Below, piece by piece: positions 7,601 through 14,824 of a DNA stretch of 22,823 nt; position 1 is the first letter of the stretch; each line of letters starts with the position of its first letter. Origin of the DNA: a virus; IMG/VR virus record IMGVR_UViG_3300033150_002146, positions 1 through 22,823 of that record, one strand, 5' to 3'. Made by a program: the position numbers and the translations under genes. The notes under the pieces were generated by a model. That model was not told the origin of the DNA. It saw only the letters and a list, made by a program, of their open reading frames with translations, and did no database searches.

Positions 7601-8538
7601 TAGGTCATCATGTGTTTGAAAGACATTTTATTCCATTTTCATATATGAGAGACGCCTTCGCATTGATGTATCGAGACAGAATTTTAGTTCCTTTATATGA
7701 ACAAATATTACCTTATCTTGATGAAAAACAGGCTCAGAAGTTTATGGGTTATATAAATGGTGTACTTAAAGCTTCTGAAGAGCGTTCACTCGGATCTTAC
7801 TTAGTTGCTTCAAGAGATACATTTGAAAAGGAAATATTTGAGCCTTTGGAGGGAGTACTACCACGGGCAATGCAGAATTGGGCCCTTCCAATTCGACCTT
7901 ATGCTTTAAGGAAGATTGATGAAACTTTTGCTGAAATTTTCGCAACATTCTTTGAACGACCTACTGTGTTGTATTTTAGTGATCCTGAGTTGTATGTATT
8001 TATGGAATCCCTACTTCAAAATTTAGCTGTTAGACCCGAGTCACTCATTTCAAAACATCCTTTATGGAGTAGAGTTTATGAAGCTGCTTTACGCGCAGGA
8101 TTTACGCGGAAGCAACTGGATAAGTTACTTCCAAAATTACTTTGGGCACATTATAAGGAGGGTGTTGATCCTGAAGAAATCGTAGAATTGTTCGCAAAAG
8201 CATCTTTAGAAGATGAGAAGGAATTACGTAAGGTGATTAGTAAGAAAATTGATGAGTTGGGTAAAGCACCAGAGAAAAAGAAATTAGCGAGTAAAGAGTC
8301 AAAGCCTAAAATTAAGAAACCTGTAACTGTGCCCAAGAAGATAGTTACTCTGAGAGAAGTTAGTCAGCTGCTTAAAGAGAGGTTAAAGTTAAAGAAAAGT
8401 GAACTCGAAACACTCGTTTCGATAATAGCAGAAGACGTGATTAAAAATAAGAAATCATTAATTGATCTCTATTCAAAACTTGAGTCTATGACTAAAGAGG
8501 AGTTGCAAAAATGGATAAAAGATTTACTGAAGAAATAA
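4687..8538 (+). CDS. Portal / MuF head-morphogenesis / metallopeptidase fusion protein
   Basis: Three modules make up 1283 residues. Residues 1 to about 370 are an HK97-type portal: the segment with PPGSNLL (about 280) and the C-terminal SGLIAPNEARQFMNLPPF are typical. A Ser/Thr/Glu/Pro-rich linker (about 378-412) follows. Residues about 415-665 are a Mu gpF-like head protein with C613-x2-C616 and C642-G-H-N-C646-R-C648. Residues about 690-1165 contain a zinc peptidase-like domain with HELGHH at 970-975 and ETFAEIFATFFE at 1079-1090. The last 110 residues are lysine-rich and probably coiled coil. The portal ring forms the DNA gateway and MuF proteins enter the capsid, so the peptidase could be packaged or ejected (inference). 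GTG start with AAAGGAGGA. Portal proteins are usually 400-550 residues, so the length is exceptional. No frameshift or internal stop is present. Confidence 0.85.
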   Translation: MKRQLEKKPTKPVKESAVGETSIFTSVTTGLTGFLSDRSLRSLYRETSSVRRCVDHIAESIANLPREYKVALRGKKDEIVKSLFERETVTGETFRDVLIAVSIDMLVLNKGVLVPLLTLGKQLTGFTARDAATFYPVYEKDGRLRGYVQQTQSGRIYKFLPSEVIFVRLVPRTYSSNGLPILESLTYELTSYLKNLVKSDPESRKPIGTFIFTNNIDEDVINRFQEDLTTLLSGDKVKIPLIWGAGEGKWVELAKQFDIQMISAFLDRLDWLVRSAFGFVPPGSNLLQASPGADLMFSTLVPQVAKAIEDKMNRFLEPYGISFRFKIPPVHSIERIIEGTKSGLIAPNEARQFMNLPPFEGGNQVSVLQPKGLTPVGSTEQLNLPSSTPESTAEPIHKSTSESVLESVTRTEPSLQRAVSLEDLHLLHNAEFALDEKRAKFIINRVKLVKQFQEELKKEVDKFREKFEEKSILRQEASVLPPSTSFLLRLSALMDDYRTDAFELGFDRVNDFWRPSEYDREQVRKIIDEYSDVVTKDAINRWKSRIDKANSDAKRGNWDVVYEDLNRLVLSVLAAGGLAVFFANLPLVVISRLFEKSQGIVLRWVGIEDDVTCKVCAAMIGRVFRPSVLELLQTWPGYGTLCGHNCRCSLEPISDVSLASYNKWIGNKISVKDLQKWGTEAEAIFSNLLKGIDARVAKVLEKTPPLREPAYLALFKEVNLTDAKSPRYDAIKNVLELPRTFSDSQIREAFVDSVAINLLYRFDLMDPRQPFSAQLQSLLLNTRKNLWDKQLKKILPSELKDDWLAGNKEAFKGISFQLFDIPQSAYFDPREFFMQMFRASIFSPQRLDIEGMTAFRELLGSTFWTPNTYENWLNRVYKVRPIPWRSTRSTDQIISAIPVVDPEFKSQLTTILQKYSTLRVPSFWSGLQTIRLSNAARYDATYLLDVDYKDFVKSFNGVITTTPNDFQFLHELGHHVFERHFIPFSYMRDAFALMYRDRILVPLYEQILPYLDEKQAQKFMGYINGVLKASEERSLGSYLVASRDTFEKEIFEPLEGVLPRAMQNWALPIRPYALRKIDETFAEIFATFFERPTVLYFSDPELYVFMESLLQNLAVRPESLISKHPLWSRVYEAALRAGFTRKQLDKLLPKLLWAHYKEGVDPEEIVELFAKASLEDEKELRKVISKKIDELGKAPEKKKLASKESKPKIKKPVTVPKKIVTLREVSQLLKERLKLKKSELETLVSIIAEDVIKNKKSLIDLYSKLESMTKEELQKWIKDLLKK

Positions 8539-9173
8539 AAATAAGTCTAGGTTATATTACTGAAAGTAAAGGGGGCGAAATTGTTGGTACTTGGTTATGG
8601 AAAGATGGCAGCATGACTGTAAGTACTAAGAATCGATTTCTGCAAGATAAACTTTCACAAGGTGTACTTCGTAGAGGAATAGTACTAGATCTCGGACAGA
8701 TTGAGTTGACTTATTCAGATTCTTATGTTGCTACAGCAAAATTTACCCCAGTCGAACTGTCTTCAATCTTGTTCCCTGATTATATTTGTATTACTAATGA
8801 AGAACGTGCACGTAAAGAAGTTGTACTTCCTGCAAATGAGGGACATAATGAAGGGATCTTTAAAATGGTTTTTAGAGGTTATGTCCTTGAACAAGTTAAA
8901 GGAAGGGAAATTACCATCGGAATTTGGTTCAATTCCCCTCAAGGAATAGTTTGTCATACTACTAGTAATGCATTTGATAGGGCCTTAAGGGCAATTAAGT
9001 CGAAATTAACAACTATTGAAGTTACAAGTAAAGGAGCAAAAGAAGTACCGTTAAAATATAAAGACGCAAATTATTTTGATATTACACGTAAACTTCCTCC
9101 TAGATATTATCTAGTTCCTAGCTGGGGAATTGAAGTGAATAGGGAGGACTTATTAAAGGAGTTAGGAATATGA
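8511..9173 (+). CDS. Hypothetical protein between portal fusion and terminase
   Basis: This 220-residue protein starts inside the last 28 nt of the portal gene (ATG 8511, with GAGGAG about 10 nt upstream) and ends with an ATGA overlap with the next gene, so it is translationally coupled on both sides. It is soluble, mixed alpha/beta and rich in beta-strand-like segments (GTWLWKDGSMTV, ITIGIWFNSPQGIV). No cysteine cluster, membrane helix or motif I recognise is present. Position suggests a role in packaging or in the capsid, but nothing in the sequence proves it. Confidence 0.7.
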   Translation: MDKRFTEEIKISLGYITESKGGEIVGTWLWKDGSMTVSTKNRFLQDKLSQGVLRRGIVLDLGQIELTYSDSYVATAKFTPVELSSILFPDYICITNEERARKEVVLPANEGHNEGIFKMVFRGYVLEQVKGREITIGIWFNSPQGIVCHTTSNAFDRALRAIKSKLTTIEVTSKGAKEVPLKYKDANYFDITRKLPPRYYLVPSWGIEVNREDLLKELGI

Positions 9174-9472
9174 ACGAAGTATTAGGTTTAGGAGCGCAAA
9201 ACCTTGAAGATATAGAGTTAGAGGAGGACGAGTCGAGCTCTATTTCAGCAGAGGGTAATGCTATTGATACAATTGCCACGCGAATTATAGATGCTCTTAA
9301 TCAGAATGATTCAATTAAACCAAAGACTTGGAATGATGTATTACGTGGGCTTGAATTAGTATTAAAGTTTCGAGCCGAGCTAAAGGGTAAACAAGCAAAG
9401 GATGAGAAAGACGCCGCCTATCAGGCTTTAGAAGAGTTTAAGGAGGTTATTAGCTCCTTTGCAAAAAAGTAA
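9170..9472 (+). CDS. Small acidic protein upstream of TerL (candidate small terminase)
   Basis: This 100-residue protein has an acidic N-terminus (EDIELEEDESS) and a helical C-terminal half (residues about 28-98, including TWNDVLRGLELVLKFRAELKGKQAK). It is coupled by ATGA to the gene before and overlaps the TerL frame by 14 nt. A small, helical, acidic protein directly upstream of TerL fits a terminase small subunit or a TerL partner by position. However, I see no helix-turn-helix, and small terminases are very diverse. Function is inferred from position only. Confidence 0.6.
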   Translation: MNEVLGLGAQNLEDIELEEDESSSISAEGNAIDTIATRIIDALNQNDSIKPKTWNDVLRGLELVLKFRAELKGKQAKDEKDAAYQALEEFKEVISSFAKK

Positions 9473-10898
9473 TTTTTTGAAGGAAGCAAGACAAATTAAA
9501 GTCTTATGCCAACGTGATTTTTTAAGTTACTTAGTTTTTGTATTTGGCTTTCCTGTCGCGTTAATGCATAAAGAATGGGCTGATGCCCTTAAGATGTATT
9601 CAAGAGTTGTTTTTGCTGCGCCTCGCGCACATGGAAAAACAAGTATTATATCAATAGCCTATCCGACTTGGTTAATTGGACGTAATCCAAATATTAGGAT
9701 TAAGTTAATTACAAACGCGATCGAAAAAGGTCGGGAAGTTTTATCTGCCGTTTCTACTACTCTACTCTATAACAAAAGGTATCGATTTATATTCCCAAAT
9801 GTTAAACCGTCTAGACTACGTTATTGGACTAAAGATAGATTGTATGTCGATAGACCTCTAGTGTTGAGAGATCCCACCTTCGAAGCGCGAAGTATTTTAT
9901 CCACAGGAGCTGGTGGTAGAGCTGATTTGTTAATTTGTGATGATACTTGTGATAATTTAAATACTGTGACCGAGGGTCTTCGACGTAAAGTAAAAGAAGC
10001 ATTTTATGATACTTGGATGAATACTCTCGAGCCACAAAATAACAAGGTAGTAGTAGTTGGTACGATTTGGGACGATGATGATTTACTCTCAGAACTTTTA
10101 CGAAATAAGGATTGGGAATTTCGTAAAGTTTGGGCGATAAATGAAAATTTCGACCCCTTTTGGCCCCAGGTTTGGCCACGTGAAAAGTTATATAAGAAGT
10201 GGAAAGAAAATCCTTTAGCTTTCGACAAAGGATTTAGACACCGCCCGACCCGAGTTGATAATGCTTTGTTTCCACCTAAATGTTTCAAACAGCGTGCTGA
10301 TTGGCCATTATCTCCAGGTTCAGATCCTCCAGAACTAAGAACAGAACTAACTGCTACTCCTTCATTAGCGCGTTGTTATTTTGGGGTTGATATTTCAGCG
10401 GGTAGATCTGAGGATTACTCTGTAATTTTTATAACACGTGTAAATGTAAAAACTTTTACCAGGTGGCCTGTTGATATAATTCGGTTAAAGCAAGCTTCAC
10501 CCGATGTTACTCGACGTTTAATTCGGCTGTATGAACAGTACCACCCTGAGGTAATTATGATCGAATCGAATGCAACTCAATCAATGATGCAAGATTGGAT
10601 CGCAGAGGTCAGTAATCTGCCGTTAAAACCTTATTATACAGGAACTCAGAAACATCTAATCTCGATCGGAATTCCTTCCCTTAGAGTTGAGCTGGATAAT
10701 AATATGTGGGCCATTCCGAGTTGGGAACATCCGCTTGAGTGTAATTGTTCATGGTGTCAGTGGAAAAGGGAAGTTTTGAATTACCCTTATTTGAAAAAGG
10801 ATGATACAGTGATGGCGTGGTGGTTTAGTAGGGAGGCAATTCGAATTTATTTGGAGAAAAGTTCGCATGGAGTAGGTTATGCGATTGTTGAGTTATAA
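9459..10898 (+). CDS. terL: Terminase large subunit
   Basis: This is the ATP-driven DNA packaging motor and headful/cos nuclease. ATPase motifs: Walker A variant AAPRAHGKTS at 53-62, Walker B LLICDD ending at D161/D162, and the coupling motif VVGTIW near 199-204. The C-terminal RNase H-like nuclease domain has acids D311 (FGVDIS), E369 (IMIES) and D448/D449 (KKDDTVMAWW). C428-N-C430-S-W-C433 just before the last acid may bind a metal. The 479-residue length is normal. The TTG start at 9459 follows AAGGAGG at a rather long spacing; a TTG at 9477 is an alternative. It docks on the portal encoded upstream. The portal-before-TerL order is the reverse of the common one. Confidence 0.93.
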   Translation: MQKSNFLKEARQIKVLCQRDFLSYLVFVFGFPVALMHKEWADALKMYSRVVFAAPRAHGKTSIISIAYPTWLIGRNPNIRIKLITNAIEKGREVLSAVSTTLLYNKRYRFIFPNVKPSRLRYWTKDRLYVDRPLVLRDPTFEARSILSTGAGGRADLLICDDTCDNLNTVTEGLRRKVKEAFYDTWMNTLEPQNNKVVVVGTIWDDDDLLSELLRNKDWEFRKVWAINENFDPFWPQVWPREKLYKKWKENPLAFDKGFRHRPTRVDNALFPPKCFKQRADWPLSPGSDPPELRTELTATPSLARCYFGVDISAGRSEDYSVIFITRVNVKTFTRWPVDIIRLKQASPDVTRRLIRLYEQYHPEVIMIESNATQSMMQDWIAEVSNLPLKPYYTGTQKHLISIGIPSLRVELDNNMWAIPSWEHPLECNCSWCQWKREVLNYPYLKKDDTVMAWWFSREAIRIYLEKSSHGVGYAIVEL

Positions 10899-10957
10899 AT
10901 CTTGCCTTAAATTGGAAAGTATTCAAAAATATTGAAGTAATATAGGAATTTTTTTAA

Positions 10958-11251
10958 ATGCCGTACGATTTACTTATAAAACTGAAGAAATTTTCACCAT
11001 TGAGAAAAAAGCAATTGCTTTTAGAACATAGTATTTTACATGCTTGGTGGCGTTCTTTAAATAAAGGGAAGAATTTGATTGATCATAAAACCGGGAAGCC
11101 AATTACAAAAGAAGAAGTTATCAAAAGACACAAGTTAATCGTGGCACAAATTTTTAAAGCTGGAATGTGTCATCATATGATAAGTACTATTGATCAGACT
11201 CTCCCTAAAGTTTACATAAAAATGAGCCACACGTGTTCAAAAGGGAAATAA
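10958..11251 (+). CDS. Small basic hypothetical protein
   Basis: A 97-residue, lysine- and histidine-rich protein with no recognised motif. C70, H71 and H72 (GMCHHMIS) and a late CSKGK leave a metal site possible but unsupported. The ATG follows a 59-nt AT-rich gap that holds no clear hairpin, and no strong ribosome binding site is visible upstream (TAGGAATTTTTTTAA). Its stop overlaps the next start as TAATG, so the pair is probably coupled. Function unknown. Confidence 0.5.
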   Translation: MPYDLLIKLKKFSPLRKKQLLLEHSILHAWWRSLNKGKNLIDHKTGKPITKEEVIKRHKLIVAQIFKAGMCHHMISTIDQTLPKVYIKMSHTCSKGK

Positions 11252-12153
11252 TGGGAAGTAACGCAGCCGCAGTTTCGAAGACTGAGTTTAAACAGTATTT
11301 AACACCATTTTTAACATGGTGTGAAGGTCGATTTCCCTACGTTTTTCATGTACATTTTGCTAGTGTATTGCATGGGGATTTACGGATGGCGTATTGTGGT
11401 GATCCTAAAGAAATGATTGGAGTAACTTTGTTTATTTATAAGGCGGGTTCCGTTAAAGACAGACCTGAGGGGGTTAAAGAATGGTCAAAATTTGTTAAAA
11501 TAGTTAATCAACCTTCGAATTTTAAGTTAAATTTTAAAACGGGTGAGATTGTTGGTCAAAGGAGTTTACAAGCGACGGTAAAACTTCCTGAGCCTATTGA
11601 GTGGATGAAAGTAAAAAAGTATATTAGTCCTCCTGGCAGGATCGGCGCACGTTATTTAAAAAAGCATTGGGGTTATATGGTTATAGTTGATCGGGGATTA
11701 GTAGAGCATTTAACGCGAAAATTAGATGAATTTGAGTTTTATTTTAGTGGAGGCAAAACTTTTCGAGGAAGATATATTTTAAGACCATTTGGGAAGAATT
11801 TTAACTTTTTTTCAGCTTCCGCAGATGAAGTGAACCCGGTAATAGTAGGGACTAGTGTTAAGAATTTACGTGAGGGGAAGGAGTTAGGCGGATTTCTTTG
11901 GATTAAAACTAAAAATCAAACGCCGTATGTATTATCAAGAAGAGCGATTCAAAAGAAGTTTATCTCACCCAAGAATTTTTCAGCCCTTCCTCAATTATTA
12001 AAGAAGAGAATTCCACGAAAATTTCAATATTGGCGACATGAGCAACTTGAGAAACGGCTATCTGTTAGAGATGAACTAGTTACTGAATTAAAGCGCCAAA
12101 AATTATTACAGCCTCTGGTTGAGGGTAAATGGGAAAAGATTCGGATAAAGTAA
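11251..12153 (+). CDS. LigD 3'-phosphoesterase-like protein
   Basis: Near the N-terminus the protein reads HVHFASVLHGDLRM, which matches the core of the LigD 3'-phosphoesterase family (H-x-x...LHxDLR), including the two histidines and aspartate that hold Mn in that family. The following strand (MIGVTLFIYKAGSVKDRP) corresponds to the region where that family reads WAVPKGPS. The rest, about 200 residues, is basic and unrecognised. The known activity of the family is removal of 3'-terminal phosphates or ribonucleotides at DNA ends. I chose ATG 11251 because it forms TAATG with the previous stop and has AAGGG upstream; a GTG at 11233 would add six residues. The gene sits between TerL and a metallophosphoesterase, suggesting DNA-end handling, but the similarity is recognised by eye only. 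Confidence 0.5.
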   Translation: MGSNAAAVSKTEFKQYLTPFLTWCEGRFPYVFHVHFASVLHGDLRMAYCGDPKEMIGVTLFIYKAGSVKDRPEGVKEWSKFVKIVNQPSNFKLNFKTGEIVGQRSLQATVKLPEPIEWMKVKKYISPPGRIGARYLKKHWGYMVIVDRGLVEHLTRKLDEFEFYFSGGKTFRGRYILRPFGKNFNFFSASADEVNPVIVGTSVKNLREGKELGGFLWIKTKNQTPYVLSRRAIQKKFISPKNFSALPQLLKKRIPRKFQYWRHEQLEKRLSVRDELVTELKRQKLLQPLVEGKWEKIRIK

Positions 12154-12476
12154 TTAGATGGAAAAAAGAACACGAGAAACGTGGTCTTTGTATTAGTTGT
12201 AATAGAGAGGCAGTACCAGGTTTTAAGAGTTGTGCTTTACACCTTGAAAAGAATAGAGAGAGAGCCCGTCGTTGGAGAAAGAATAATCCTAAGAGAGTTA
12301 AAGAGTATAGAAGCTTGGTTAGTGAAAGGTACCGTAAAGAGGGTAGGTGTTCTCATTGTGGAGCACCTCTATTAGAGGATTATCCTAATAAAATATGTGT
12401 AAATTGTATAACAAGAAGTAATTACGGAGGTTATAGATTTGGAACTTTTACGAAGACGATTACCGTTAAATCATAA
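12129..12476 (+). CDS. Small protein with two zinc-finger-like cysteine clusters
   Basis: This 115-residue basic protein has two metal-binding units: C-I-S-C with a downstream C-A-L-H (CCCH type) near residues 21-38, and C-S-H-C with C-V-N-C near residues 74-94. A very basic helix (RERARRWRKNNPKRVKEYR) lies between them. This layout is common in phage-encoded DNA-binding proteins and in the zinc-binding part of endonuclease VII-like nucleases. No catalytic nuclease residues are evident. It overlaps the previous gene by 25 nt, with GAGGG before the ATG, and the next gene by 38 nt. Nucleic-acid binding is likely; a specific role is unknown. Confidence 0.6.
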   Translation: MGKDSDKVIRWKKEHEKRGLCISCNREAVPGFKSCALHLEKNRERARRWRKNNPKRVKEYRSLVSERYRKEGRCSHCGAPLLEDYPNKICVNCITRSNYGGYRFGTFTKTITVKS

Positions 12477-13299
12477 TTTGTTTATGTTTGGTGATACGCA
12501 TCTTGGTTCTAAGCTTTGCCATTTACCGGGTATTACTAAATTAATTGACATGATGGAGTCTCCTTATGAAGGCTTAGCCCCTAGTCGAAATTTTGGAATT
12601 CATATGGGAGATGCAATTGAAGCAATTTTGATTGATGATCCTCGTTTTCGGCCAAATACAACTAAGATGCCCTTTCCGATGGAACAGATTGATGCATTTG
12701 TTAAGTTGTTTACCCCAGTTAAGGATAAGCTAATTACTATATTAGCGGGGAATCATGAGTTGAAATTGTGGCGTTATGGTGATTTAAACGAGATTATTTG
12801 TAATAAACTAGGCGTTCCTAAGGGGACTTTTACAGCTAAGGTAACTATTAGTGCAAAAAATAGGAAGAATTATCAATATAAAATATTCGCGCAACATGGG
12901 AAAAAATCAATTACGAGTACCGCTGATAGTCCACATCGTAGAAAGTCAAATCTGGGTTTAATTTTACAACGACATTTGAAGTTTAAAGCAGGTGATTGTG
13001 TTTTAATGGCAAAGGCACATGTCCATAAACTGATTTTAGTTGAACCTGAGAAGAGTTTGTATTTAATCGATAAAAATGGGAGATTTAAACCGCGTTATAC
13101 CGAATCAGTTGAAAATTCTGAATACATCCACCCCGATCATCGATGGTATATTTGTACAGGTGCTTTCTATAAGATGTATGAAATTGGGACTAATTCGTAC
13201 GTGGAATTGGGTGAATATGACCCAGTTGAATTAGGATTTATGGTTGTTAAAGTTAGAGACGGAAGAATTGTCGGAATTAATAAAGAAGTAGTTGAGTAA
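12439..13299 (+). CDS. Calcineurin-like metallophosphoesterase
   Basis: All five metal-binding blocks of the calcineurin-like fold are visible: GDTH (D19, H21), MGDAIE (D58), AGNHE (N105, H106), AQHG (about residue 155) and AHVHK (about 194-198, where GHTH is usual). The enzyme would hydrolyse a phosphate ester using two metals. Substrate could be DNA (Mre11/SbcD-like), a nucleotide or a phosphoprotein, and sequence does not decide this. TTG start at 12439 with GGAGG at good spacing; most of the overlap with the zinc-finger gene is this N-terminus. The 286-residue length fits stand-alone phage versions. It lies with the phosphoesterase-like and zinc-finger genes between TerL and the protease. 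Confidence 0.82.
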   Translation: MELLRRRLPLNHNLFMFGDTHLGSKLCHLPGITKLIDMMESPYEGLAPSRNFGIHMGDAIEAILIDDPRFRPNTTKMPFPMEQIDAFVKLFTPVKDKLITILAGNHELKLWRYGDLNEIICNKLGVPKGTFTAKVTISAKNRKNYQYKIFAQHGKKSITSTADSPHRRKSNLGLILQRHLKFKAGDCVLMAKAHVHKLILVEPEKSLYLIDKNGRFKPRYTESVENSEYIHPDHRWYICTGAFYKMYEIGTNSYVELGEYDPVELGFMVVKVRDGRIVGINKEVVE

Positions 13300-13316
13300 A
13301 ATTAGGTGGTTAGAAT

Positions 13317-13583
13317 ATGGTTAAAGTAATTCCATTAAAAAATACTCCTCAAGCAGTGTTTGAGGCGTTTTTAAAGTTATTAACCGATGAAAAAGTGAAT
13401 ATAACGAGTGCTGCTTTGGTTTGGGTTGAAAGTACAGAAGATTCGACCGCTCGTTGTATTACGCCTTTAGTAAATAATCCCAGTCTTGACCAATTAAGAT
13501 TATTGCTGCATGATATTTCTCATTTTTTGGATCATTTAAAGTATGATGGAAACTATGATGAGATTGATATCACTAGTTCTTGA
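13317..13583 (+). CDS. Small hypothetical protein
   Basis: This 88-residue acidic protein has no cysteine cluster or membrane helix, and I do not recognise it. The pattern is an alpha/beta start (VKVIPLKNTPQAVFEAFLKLL) followed by a beta strand (AALVWVEST) and a helix (LDQLRLLLHDISHFLDHLK). Start ATG at 13317 has TAGGTGG upstream. It is the last gene before the gap that precedes the capsid block. Coding support comes from the ribosome binding site, its place on the common strand and the tight spacing. Confidence 0.55.
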   Translation: MVKVIPLKNTPQAVFEAFLKLLTDEKVNITSAALVWVESTEDSTARCITPLVNNPSLDQLRLLLHDISHFLDHLKYDGNYDEIDITSS

Positions 13584-13690
13584 TTTTTTCTTCATTATTG
13601 TTTAAAAAAGAGTGGTAAATTGAGAACCCCTTGCCTAAATTATTACTTTTTATGACTCTTATACTTAATTGAGGTAAAGGAGGTGACTAG
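13584..13690 (+). promoter_or_regulatory. Intergenic leader of the protease-capsid block
   Basis: This 107-nt AT-rich gap contains TATACT at 13660-13665, a good -10 box, and TTGCCT at 13631-13636. They are 23 nt apart, too far for an ordinary -35/-10 pair, so any promoter here is either activator-dependent or not sigma70-like. CTTGCCT followed by an AT tract also occurs upstream of 10958. A perfect AAAGGAGGTGA site precedes the protease start. No terminator hairpin is visible. Confidence 0.25.
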
Positions 13691-14824
13691 ATGCAATTTG
13701 AAAATGGACTGTTTCAGATTACTCCCGAATTTATTCGGGCCCCTCTAGATGTATCCAAGAGGATTGCTAACCCGGGTGAACTGGTAATTGCTGGCTATGC
13801 TACCACATTTGATAAGGGGTTGGATAATGCGATATTGGCACGTAAAGCACTTGAAGGAGCTACTAAGGATCTATCAAGGCGAAGCACAGTTCTTTTTAAT
13901 CATAATCAGGACTTACCGATAGGACGAATTCACGAAGCAAAGTTAGATGACAAAGGGTTGTTTGTAACGGTTATAATTGATAAGTCTGAGCAAAGTATTC
14001 AGGAGAAGATCAAATCGGGAACGTTGAGTAAGTTTTCTATTAGAGGCCGAATTCTTTCATCTCATGAGAAGTGGGATGAATCTTCCCAGAAAACAGTTTC
14101 GGTCATTGATGGGTTAAAACTTCTTGAAGTTTCCGTTGTATCAGTTCCAGCAGTTGATGCCGCGGAAATTCAATCTTGGTATCTTCAAAGAAGTGCCATG
14201 GATTCTGATTTTCAATTAACTCAAAAGGAATTACAAGGAGGTGAAAAAATGAGTGGAGATCTGGAAAAAACTGAGACCGCTGTCGAGGAAGTAGAGACAA
14301 ATGAAGAGGTTAATGAGGACGTCGAAATGAATGAATTAGCAGAAGCTGTTGAATCGAGCCAGCTTGAGCTTTTATTAGACCTCGATGAGCGAGTTTCGAC
14401 CCTACTGGAAAGGTCTGATGAATTGTTAAAGGCAGTAGACACAGCTGCTTTAATGAACAAGCTTGATGCAATTGAAGAAGTAGTAAAGAAAATTTGGGAT
14501 AAAATAGAAAAATACCCTTATCCCTATCCTTACCCAAAGAAGAATGCTTCAGCTGAAGGTGAGGAAGAACCTGAAGAGAGTGAAGAAGCTGCTAAATCTA
14601 CACGAGAGACTAACGAGGTTTTAGATTCAGTGAGAGCTCTTGCTGAGGAAGTGAAGGAGTTGAAAAAGACTGTAGTTGTTAAGGGCGAAAAAGAGGAAAC
14701 TACGACATCAGACGATTCACTACGTAGTTTTGTAGAGTCTGATGAATACAAAAACGCTGCCCCAGCTGAGAAATTGCGTCTTCTCTGGGAGGCTGCAGAA
14801 AAAGTAAAAGGAGGTGAAAAATAA
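13691..14824 (+). CDS. HK97-type prohead protease fused to scaffold
   Basis: Residues 1 to about 165 are a herpesvirus/HK97-type capsid maturation serine protease: H71 in NHNQDLPIGR, catalytic S116 in LSKFSIRGR, and E146 in LLEVSVVSVPA. Residues about 175-377 are an acidic, helical scaffold with long coiled-coil stretches, interrupted by a YPYPYPYP repeat at 275-282 that would break the helix. The protease cleaves scaffold and often the capsid N-terminus during maturation. ATG 13691 follows AAAGGAGGTGA. The stop overlaps the capsid start (TAATG). An internal in-frame start at 14249 probably yields free scaffold. Confidence 0.9.
   Translation: MQFENGLFQITPEFIRAPLDVSKRIANPGELVIAGYATTFDKGLDNAILARKALEGATKDLSRRSTVLFNHNQDLPIGRIHEAKLDDKGLFVTVIIDKSEQSIQEKIKSGTLSKFSIRGRILSSHEKWDESSQKTVSVIDGLKLLEVSVVSVPAVDAAEIQSWYLQRSAMDSDFQLTQKELQGGEKMSGDLEKTETAVEEVETNEEVNEDVEMNELAEAVESSQLELLLDLDERVSTLLERSDELLKAVDTAALMNKLDAIEEVVKKIWDKIEKYPYPYPYPKKNASAEGEEEPEESEEAAKSTRETNEVLDSVRALAEEVKELKKTVVVKGEKEETTTSDDSLRSFVESDEYKNAAPAEKLRLLWEAAEKVKGGEK
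14249..14824 (+). CDS. Internally started scaffold protein, nested in the protease gene
   Basis: Inside the protease frame, AAGGAGGTG (14235-14243) precedes ATG 14249 with 7 nt between GGAGG and the start. The site is almost identical to those before the protease itself and before the capsid gene. The ATG is codon 187 of the long frame, so it gives a separate 191-residue protein holding only the scaffold part: acidic N-terminus, coiled coil, YPYPYPYP turn and acidic C-terminus. Phage lambda makes Nu3 scaffold from within gene C in the same way. The dual product is inferred from the site and not shown. Confidence 0.7.
   Translation: MSGDLEKTETAVEEVETNEEVNEDVEMNELAEAVESSQLELLLDLDERVSTLLERSDELLKAVDTAALMNKLDAIEEVVKKIWDKIEKYPYPYPYPKKNASAEGEEEPEESEEAAKSTRETNEVLDSVRALAEEVKELKKTVVVKGEKEETTTSDDSLRSFVESDEYKNAAPAEKLRLLWEAAEKVKGGEK

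Noticed and set aside
8725-8957. Short plus and minus frames inside the 220-residue gene
   Set aside because: Both overlap a longer, well-initiated and translationally coupled frame and lack ribosome binding sites.
13631-13665. TTGCCT and TATACT as a normal promoter for the protease gene
   Set aside because: The 23-nt spacing is outside the normal sigma70 range. Kept only as a low-confidence leader region.
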